From: Micropterix aruncella
Lineage: Eukaryota; Arthropoda; Insecta; Lepidoptera; Micropterigidae
Reading direction: 5' to 3'
DNA: 64,000 bases
NCBI GenBank assembly: GCA_944548615.1
Contig: OX155972.1
Coordinates: 10,847,161 to 10,911,160 of the forward strand
Shown here: piece after piece, positions 58,257-64,000 of the stretch
Numbering within the stretch: position 1 is the stretch's first letter
How the letters are laid out: the number at the start of each line of letters is the position of its first letter
Notes under the pieces: generated by a model
What the model saw: only the letters and a program-made list of their open reading frames with translations
The model's database searches: none
Told to the model about the DNA's origin: nothing
Made by a program: the position numbers and the translations under genes

Positions 58257-58883
58257 CTTTTCCAAGGTATTCAATCTCCTTTGCTCCTCCTCATCAAAGA
58301 CTTTCTCCCTCTCCGTTGCAATAACAAGAGACTGCTTAAGCGCTTCCTCCAACTCCAAAATTCTTTCGTTGTGCATAACGTCGTTAACAACCACGCTGTC
58401 CTTCGTCTCCGTGAGCAGTCCCTCGAGCTCCCCAATTCTGCTATCCTTGCTTTTGACCACGGCCAGCAGTTGGTCCATCTCCGCCACGTTACTCGTCTCC
58501 CGCAAACAATCCTCCAACACCTTCATACAGTGCTGCTGCTCCGACAGCTTTGCGTTCTTCAAACTCATCTCATCGGTCAAATTGCTCGTCTTTTCCCGCG
58601 TGCAGCACAACTCCTTCGTCAACTCTTGGATCGACTTTTCCTTGACGACGATTTCCGACTCCATCCTCTCGATCTTCTCGATCATTCTCTCCAGACTCAT
58701 AAAGTCGCGACTGTTCTTACTGGTCGATTCGCCGGCGACGATTTTGTGTATACGCTTGAACAATTTCAGCGCCTCTTTTAAGTCGGTCTCGAGATCTTCG
58801 ATCTTCCTACTCTTCTCGTCTATCATTCTCAGCATTTCCTTGTGCTCGTCGCAGCAATTTTGGTGAATGGATTCTGGTGTATT
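58257..58883 (-). CDS. ERC/ELKS-Bruchpilot-like coiled-coil protein, long exon
   Basis: This is the most 5' exon I can place, 627 bases and 209 codons, bounded by TTTACAG and AAG|GTGAGT. The protein is coiled coil almost throughout, with heptads rich in Leu, Glu and Lys. Near its end it reads LAVVKSKDSRIGELEGLL, then NERILELEEALKQSLVIATE and REKVFDEEEQRRLNTLEK. From memory, ERC/ELKS/CAST proteins have R-I-E-E-L-E-E-A-L-R-E-S-V, then T-A-E-R-E and an E-E-rich segment at this place. Family members organise presynaptic active zones or secretory sites. The rest of the gene must lie beyond 58900, probably outside the window. Another coiled-coil protein remains possible. Confidence 0.7.
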
Positions 58884-58892
58884 CTGTAAATT

Positions 58893-59819
58893 CTGTTAAA
58901 GCGCAACAAAAATGAAACAAAATAATAGAAACGAAAGTAATCGAAAATTATGCCCAAAAGGTGGTAACCGCATAGTTCAAGGAAGATAACTTACTGAGCA
59001 AAGTCGCAGACATCTGAATTTTGATCTAAAATTGTTCACGATTAATTAATACAATAAAATAAAACAGAAATAATATAAAACATCCAGTTAAGATACTTAT
59101 AGCGGATTTATTAAAAAAATTAAAAATATGCTATTTCGTAGCTTGATTGACTGATTTGATTATATTGACTATACATTTTTAATAGACAGAATGATAAACG
59201 CAAAAGTGAGTGCCAACACGGTTTTTTTATTATGAAAATTGAGGTGTGCCTGTTTTAATTTGACCTGCCGACCAATGTGTGCCGACCTGCCAAAAATGTG
59301 AAGTGTAACCAGCGTATATGTACTAGAAAAACAGCCTCCGTCGAGTTCTAGAAAGTGTTTTAACAAAAAAATAGACTTTGAGACACACCTCCACTTTCTT
59401 AAACATCCTAACATCCCGAGTCCATCTTAAAATATATTTTAAACATTAAGCTGGACATTCATTAGACAACAGTATTATTTAAATCGTAACATCGATAGTG
59501 ATACAACTTTGGTTCAGATTATTTTTTGTATTGTTAAGGATTATATTACAGAATGAAAATCGTAGGTAGGTAAGTAAGTTTTCAGCGCGCCCATTTACTA
59601 TAACACTATCAACATACTTATAAATAAAAATTAAATACATAATACAATAATATTATTATATTAATAAAGCTATAGAACTATCCCATCAACATACAAAATA
59701 GTCATTTAGAAACATTGTGTTAAATCATTGCTAACTCCACCATTAAAGTTATTTATTTAATTGGATAGTCACGAGTATGTGGAAAAAATAAATAAACCCA
59801 AATTCACAACTAGACATTG
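58893..59819. other. Intron or intergenic sequence
   Basis: No confident exon. A weak exon-like piece on the minus strand (about 58992-59022, with AATTTTAG before it and GTAAGT after) could belong to the ERC-like gene but is too short to support. Confidence 0.4.
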
Positions 59820-60064
59820 ATCTTGATTGCGTTTCCCTTGAACTAAAATCGGGAATTAGTTCATGTGAACGAGACAAAGCAGCTAAATCTAACACTACAC
59901 GAAATGTGTTCGAACTTATTTGGGCGTGTATAAGTTCGACAGGTAGTTATGGTGCGAGAAAATCGACGATAGCTCATGTCATATTCCGTTCTAACGTATT
60001 GCTCTGTCTCGTTCGGTTGAACTAAGTTCCTATTTTAGTTCACAAAGAAACACAATCGGGTCCA
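59820..60064. mobile_element. MITE family D, copy D5 (245 bp)
   Basis: The left end TTGATTGCGTTTCCCTTGAA and the right end, on the other strand, CCCGATTGTGTTTCTTTGTG are inverted. The arms also share AACGAGACAAAGCA against AACGAGACAGAGCA. It is non-coding. Confidence 0.82.
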
Positions 60065-60423
60065 TTGTCATGTAGGTAAAATATGCGGTTCTTCAATGGA
60101 GATGCAGAATCGGCATATCATATACTTACACCAAATACATGATAAATATTGTATGTTAGTATATTCAATTTATTTGGTGACTCCTGGCTAGGGTATATTA
60201 GGTTAATTCTACATAAAGAAGGTTTCATACTTATACTCGGGAGCAATGAATCAGGTCCACGAACACAAACCTTAATAATGTCGGAAACTAAGAATTCTGG
60301 CCTATTCAAATCAATAGTATTTTATAGATGATTATTTATTACTCAAACAAAATCAATAAATCTTCTTAATTATTGTAAAGTAATGCTAAAAACAAAGTAA
60401 AGTATTTTTTGAAAATCGATCTT
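60065..60423. other. Unassigned; weak exon-like frame on the minus strand
   Basis: A 63-codon minus frame (60309-60118) ends at a good donor (GGT|GTAAGT-like, about 60127), but its sequence is unrecognised and no partner exon is found. Confidence 0.3.
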
Positions 60424-60770
60424 TTTTACACGACTGCCCAACAAAAAAGGAGTGTAATTTATTCAGGTTTCATCTATGTATGTTTTTCTTTTTTTTATTC
60501 CACCATAACTGCTAAACACTTGAACCTATTTAGAAGTGTTTGGTATTGTTAGAATCAATATGTCATCCCGAGTGTTGTAGGATAGGTACCTTAACTGTCC
60601 AAATGTCAGTAAATTAACATAAATCGTGTTTAGTATTAAATTAAAGGTCTAATTGAGTATGATGTATATGTACCTATATGATTATGATGTATGTCTATTC
60701 TGGAAATATACATGAAATATATATGAATAAATACATAATCCACGAATATTTTATAAAAAAAATTTTTTGC
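60424..60770 (+). mobile_element. DNA transposon family B, copy 4 (partial)
   Basis: It starts TTTTACACGACTGCCCAACA and continues GGAGTGTAATTTATTCAGG, TGTCATCCCGAGTGTTGTA, CTGTCCAAATGTCAGTAAA and TAAAGGTCTAATTGAGTA. The opposite terminus is not found, so the right side is truncated or diverged. Confidence 0.65.
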
Positions 60771-61840
60771 ATTTATTTCTGATCTGTCACCAAAATAATA
60801 AGAAACGTTCCTGTTAATTAATAATTTTAAAATACGGTAATTACTTAAAACCCCTCTTATAGCGGGGTAAAAATTCAGCCGTCACTTCTGAGTGTGATAG
60901 TTTATATTGGATTTCATATCCAATATTGGATCGCTCACATTCCGCCGCGGGTAGCCTTGCATCCAATGATGGACGGGTCACATCGGTCGGATTAATAAGC
61001 TAATATTCCTAGTTTCCGATATATTAGGGTCAATGGTGGTGATCCGGATCGATTGTTGAGTGTATTTAGCCACCAAATAAATTACAAATTAGGTGAAGAT
61101 TTTTAATACATATTTATTGGTTATTGTCTAAAATTTAATAATTGATTAGTCATACAACTTCAGAGCTAGATCGTTTACATAGTCCTAGATCTGCGTTGTT
61201 AGACTACTTACATACGTGACAATAAAAACATTTTGTTACGATAGCGAGATGGTCCAATTTGCGAGAGATTAATGGCGAATATGGCAACATCGTTCCAACA
61301 AAAACCATATTGACCATTTCGTATAGTAAACATTACAATCAATGTCGTGCATATAGATTAATTGAAGCCATGCAAGTACAAGAGCTAGTTAAAATCACAG
61401 GCGATATGGATTTTGTAAAGTTAAATTAAGTTGACGATGACTTAAATTAATCCACTTAATTTATTTTATCCCTTTGTCTAACGATCTAAACAGTGTACGA
61501 AAAACACTCTGTCGCCGAATTGAACACAAGCCACTACCAGTGAGTTGTGTCGTTCGTTTTTTGGTTCACTAAAGTGCCGTGCACGATTGTCGTGCGTACG
61601 AAAATGAATCGATGATCTTTTAAAAAAAGGTCGGCTGGACGATATTTTATGTAGTTTGTATGTTGGTGTTTCTTTCCTGTGTCATCCTTAGAGTTCATGT
61701 TTAGATTCTTTAGTATTAGAACATGAAATATAAACATTCTTAGGCCGTTTCCATCTTTAAAAAGATTGAACGTTTTTAAATAGGAGGAGTAGTTAACCGT
61801 TTGATAAGTTTATATATCCATGGAAACGGTAGCTTCTTGC
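60771..61840. other. Intergenic, nothing recognised
   Basis: A small hairpin (ATATTGGAT...ATCCAATAT) lies near 60912-60934. No gene is supported. Confidence 0.5.
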
Positions 61841-61841
61841 C

Positions 61842-61998
61842 CAGGCACGTATCCAGGCTTAAGTTTAGAGGAAGGACAATCATTGAAACAACGCGCGCGG
61901 CACCGACAAACTTGAGGTTACCAACGAAAATACGCCAGATTTCCGGTGGTTCAATCCCATCTATTCCCTCCCCCCCCCCCCCCTTGGATATGTGTCTG
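61842..61998. mobile_element. Short TIR MITE (hAT-like), 157 bp
   Basis: The left end CAGGCACGTATCCAGG and the right end, on the other strand, CAGACACATATCCAAGG are inverted repeats of a common hAT-like type. A C homopolymer (about 61966-61983) lies beside the right end. No eight-base target duplication was found. Confidence 0.6.
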
Positions 61999-62893
61999 AC
62001 ACTAGGTACATAAATCACGGATTCTCTCTGATTCTCATTTTTTCTCGAATTATTTTTTTTCTCAAAAAATGTCATGGGGTGTCCCCTCTTTCCGACCAAG
62101 CCATCATTATCCTAAACATGCGTCTTAATTCCTGCTATTAATTCCTGCTATCAACCGTTTGTTTTTTAAAGAATCATCGACTCACATCGCATGTAATAAT
62201 CATAACAAAAAATCGAGAAGCCGTTTTTTCTTTGTAACAAAAGACAGTTTCAGCCACAAAAATAAATGCATTGTCAGTTCAGTATCACAGCAAAGTACAA
62301 CGAGATTGCTAAATTTAAACCACTTACTTTAATTTAAAATTTAATATAAATAAAAAAATGTTCCGCATTCAAACGCATACATACACAAACACGTCGTCCA
62401 CGTATAACATGGAAGAAGGGAGCAGAGTTTTCTTTTTTTTTAAATAAAAAAAACCACACACACGCACAACCGCAGCTCCTTTAAAAGAAGCTCTTTAGGA
62501 ATCCGGCAGGTCCAGCCTGGATTTTTGTTAGTATATTCATCAGATGCAAGCGTGAAAAAGTAAAGAAGATTAGTGTTAGTAGGTCAATGATATGAGTAGG
62601 TACAACAACAAAAAAAATATTGCATAAATCACAGAAAAGTAGTAGTTAGGTATTAGTTACTATATTTAAAATAATAATCTGGCGTGGTTGAAATTAATAA
62701 CCATAAAACCCGAAGAATGTACTGAACAAAGGGGTTGTTTTTAACACGCTTTTATTAGGTCGACCTGTATGTAACTAACTATGTAATGGAATCTAAGGTA
62801 ACTAATTTAACCATCTTCCAAGGATCGCAGCGTCATAAAAATTGGCAGCTGTATGTAGTTCTGATGACAATACAATAATATGGTACTGTCGAA
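61999..62893. other. Intergenic, nothing recognised
   Basis: AT-rich, with a short duplication of ATTCCTGCTAT near 62130-62150. No gene is supported. Confidence 0.5.
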
Positions 62894-63158
62894 CTGATCT
62901 CATGATGGAGTTGGAAGATATGAACTGGAACTTCATGATGGAACATCGTATCATAGCTGTATTTGGACTTGTTAGAAAAGTCTTGGAATGAACTTTGACC
63001 ACGATTAGGTTTTAAGGTCTGATGATGAAGCCGGAAGATAGGCACTCGCATTCCATGATGAAATATCGTATCATAGCCGTGTTTGGACTTGTTAGAAAGG
63101 TCTCGTAATGAACTTTGACCATGATTAAGTTTCAAGGTCTGATGATGAAGCCGGATTT
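62894..63158. repeat. About 120-bp tandem repeat, two units plus start of a third
   Basis: Units begin CTGATCTCATGATGGAGTTG (62894), CTGATGATGAAGCCGGAAG (63019) and CTGATGATGAAGCCGGAT (63139). They share ATCGTATCATAGC, GTTTGGACTTGTTAGAAA and AATGAACTTTGACCA. Minus-strand frames across it are not conserved between units. Confidence 0.88.
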
Positions 63159-63412
63159 TTTGGTTTTTACGTGCACCCTTATAAAAGGGTGGTTTTAGTG
63201 TTTTTTTTAAACTATTAATTTATTATAACACAGGGTCGAATGTCTGGCGAATGTCTGGTTTACCGGTGCGCCGGGGAAATTCTAAGGCTAATAACAGATT
63301 CATATGACAACTACCTTACTTCTCATTCGCCATGGCCCTTTGTCGTTTACAACTTCACCAAAACCCAACTGTCCCATCTAGATGCGTTGGTAGCAGCTAG
63401 TTTAAAATCCTG

Positions 63413-64000
63413 CTAATAGGCCGGTCACACTCACGGGTCAACACCCATCCAGCGGCCTCCACGAAGTACGAGCCCGGGTAGGACTCTGGCCTTAGGGTTA
63501 GTTTCCCCCAGGAGTCAACCTTCTGGCTCTCCTGGACGGTTCGCGCATTGGAGCTAATGGGCCTTTGCTGAGTTGGCCACGAAGACCCATTTTGTTCAGC
63601 GTTAGTCACACTCACGGGTCAACACCCATCTGGTGGCCTCCACGCATTAAGTGCGAGCCCGGGTAGGACTCTGGCCTTAGGGCTAGTTTCCCATAGAAAT
63701 CAACCTTCTGGCGCTCCTGGACGGTCTGCGCATCGTGCGGCGTAAGCCAATCGACTGTGCACTCTGACTAACAGTCGGGGGAGTCTGGAAGCAGTACTGT
63801 TTCCTATAGAGCGGCGTTGGTTGCGGACCTTACGGCGACTGCTCTTGAAACGACCATCGGCAACCCGATCCTGTATGAACAGCCGGGCAAAGGATGCCGT
63901 GGTCCGCGATAGATTTGGTTTACACCGTTTCACCCATTCGTAAGGGAGAGGACCGCGCAAGCGACCTCGAACTCGTAACCAATCGAGAGACCGGAGTAAT
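63413..64000 (-). repeat. GC-rich repeat family A, copy A7 (runs off the window)
   Basis: In minus orientation it matches A1: GACTGTTAGTCAGAGTGCAC, AAACAGTACTGCTTCC and GACCGTCCAGGAGCGCCAG. The 3' segment with CACTCACGGGTCAACACCCA and GAGCCCGGGTAGGACTCTGG is present twice (63425-63540 and 63607-63725), a partial tandem duplication. Confidence 0.8.

Noticed and set aside
58132..58866. 244-codon plus-strand frame rich in Ser and Leu
   Set aside because: It is the antisense shadow of the coiled-coil exon at 58257-58883, which has splice sites and heptads.
60118..60309. Minus-strand frame ending at a good donor
   Set aside because: The sequence is unrecognised, no matching acceptor or partner exon is convincing, and phase with the ERC-like gene cannot be shown.

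Overview
This window looks like AT-rich nuclear DNA from an insect, most likely a moth or butterfly. That assignment is inference. It rests on GT-AG introns, two short (CCTAA)n tracts of the insect telomere type, Helitrons with the 5'-TC / hairpin-CTAG termini common in Lepidoptera, and many non-LTR, mariner, Tc1 and Harbinger remnants. Positions 1-180 are an assembly gap. Nothing bacterial (operons, CRISPR, rRNA) is seen, and most of the 64 kb is transposon debris.

The only multi-exon host gene I can reconstruct is the 3' end of a coiled-coil protein on the minus strand: exons 58883-58257, 56869-56709, 56116-55969, 53848-53708 and 53638-53603, with agreeing splice phases and a stop codon. 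Its coils resemble the C-terminal part of the ERC/ELKS/Bruchpilot active-zone scaffold family. Its last long intron holds, on the opposite strand, a trypsin-like protease C-terminal exon followed directly by a CLIP-domain exon (54045-54758). Two isolated exon-like pieces lie elsewhere: an unrecognised exon at 17134-17381 (-) and an SLC5-type transporter exon at 37799-37966 (-), the latter lodged between two copies of a retrotransposon fragment.

Layout: 0.2-1.6 kb, TA microsatellites around a large, nearly perfect palindrome; 2.2-7.5 kb, SINE-like head, fold-back MITEs, a TIR element and a LINE tail; 8.1-11 kb, GC-rich repeat family A and an LTR-like promoter block; 12-13 kb, a 485-bp tandem duplication of a 20-bp minisatellite; 15.4-17.4 kb, transposon protein remnants, a TTAA-flanked MITE and a lone exon; 19.5-23.2 kb, TA arrays and a 2.4-kb Helitron with two convergent pentapeptide-repeat arrays; 23-34.6 kb, LINE fragments, a 5'-truncated LINE with an intact RT-RNase H ORF and a 13-bp target duplication, a 0.73-kb Helitron and a LINE nested in a MITE; 35-45 kb, repeats, LTR-like block, LINE and SLC5 pieces, a hAT-like element and a Tc1 remnant; 45-52 kb, a TIR element, an interrupted mariner, a Harbinger transposase fragment, a Harbinger-like MITE and two Helitrons joined end to end; 53.6-58.9 kb, the ERC-like gene; 59-64 kb, MITEs, tandem repeats and a family A copy at the edge.

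There is no operon-like co-operation between genes. The layout is explained by repeated nested insertion into gene-poor DNA and introns. Repeat boundaries are read by eye and are approximate unless a terminus or target duplication is quoted.
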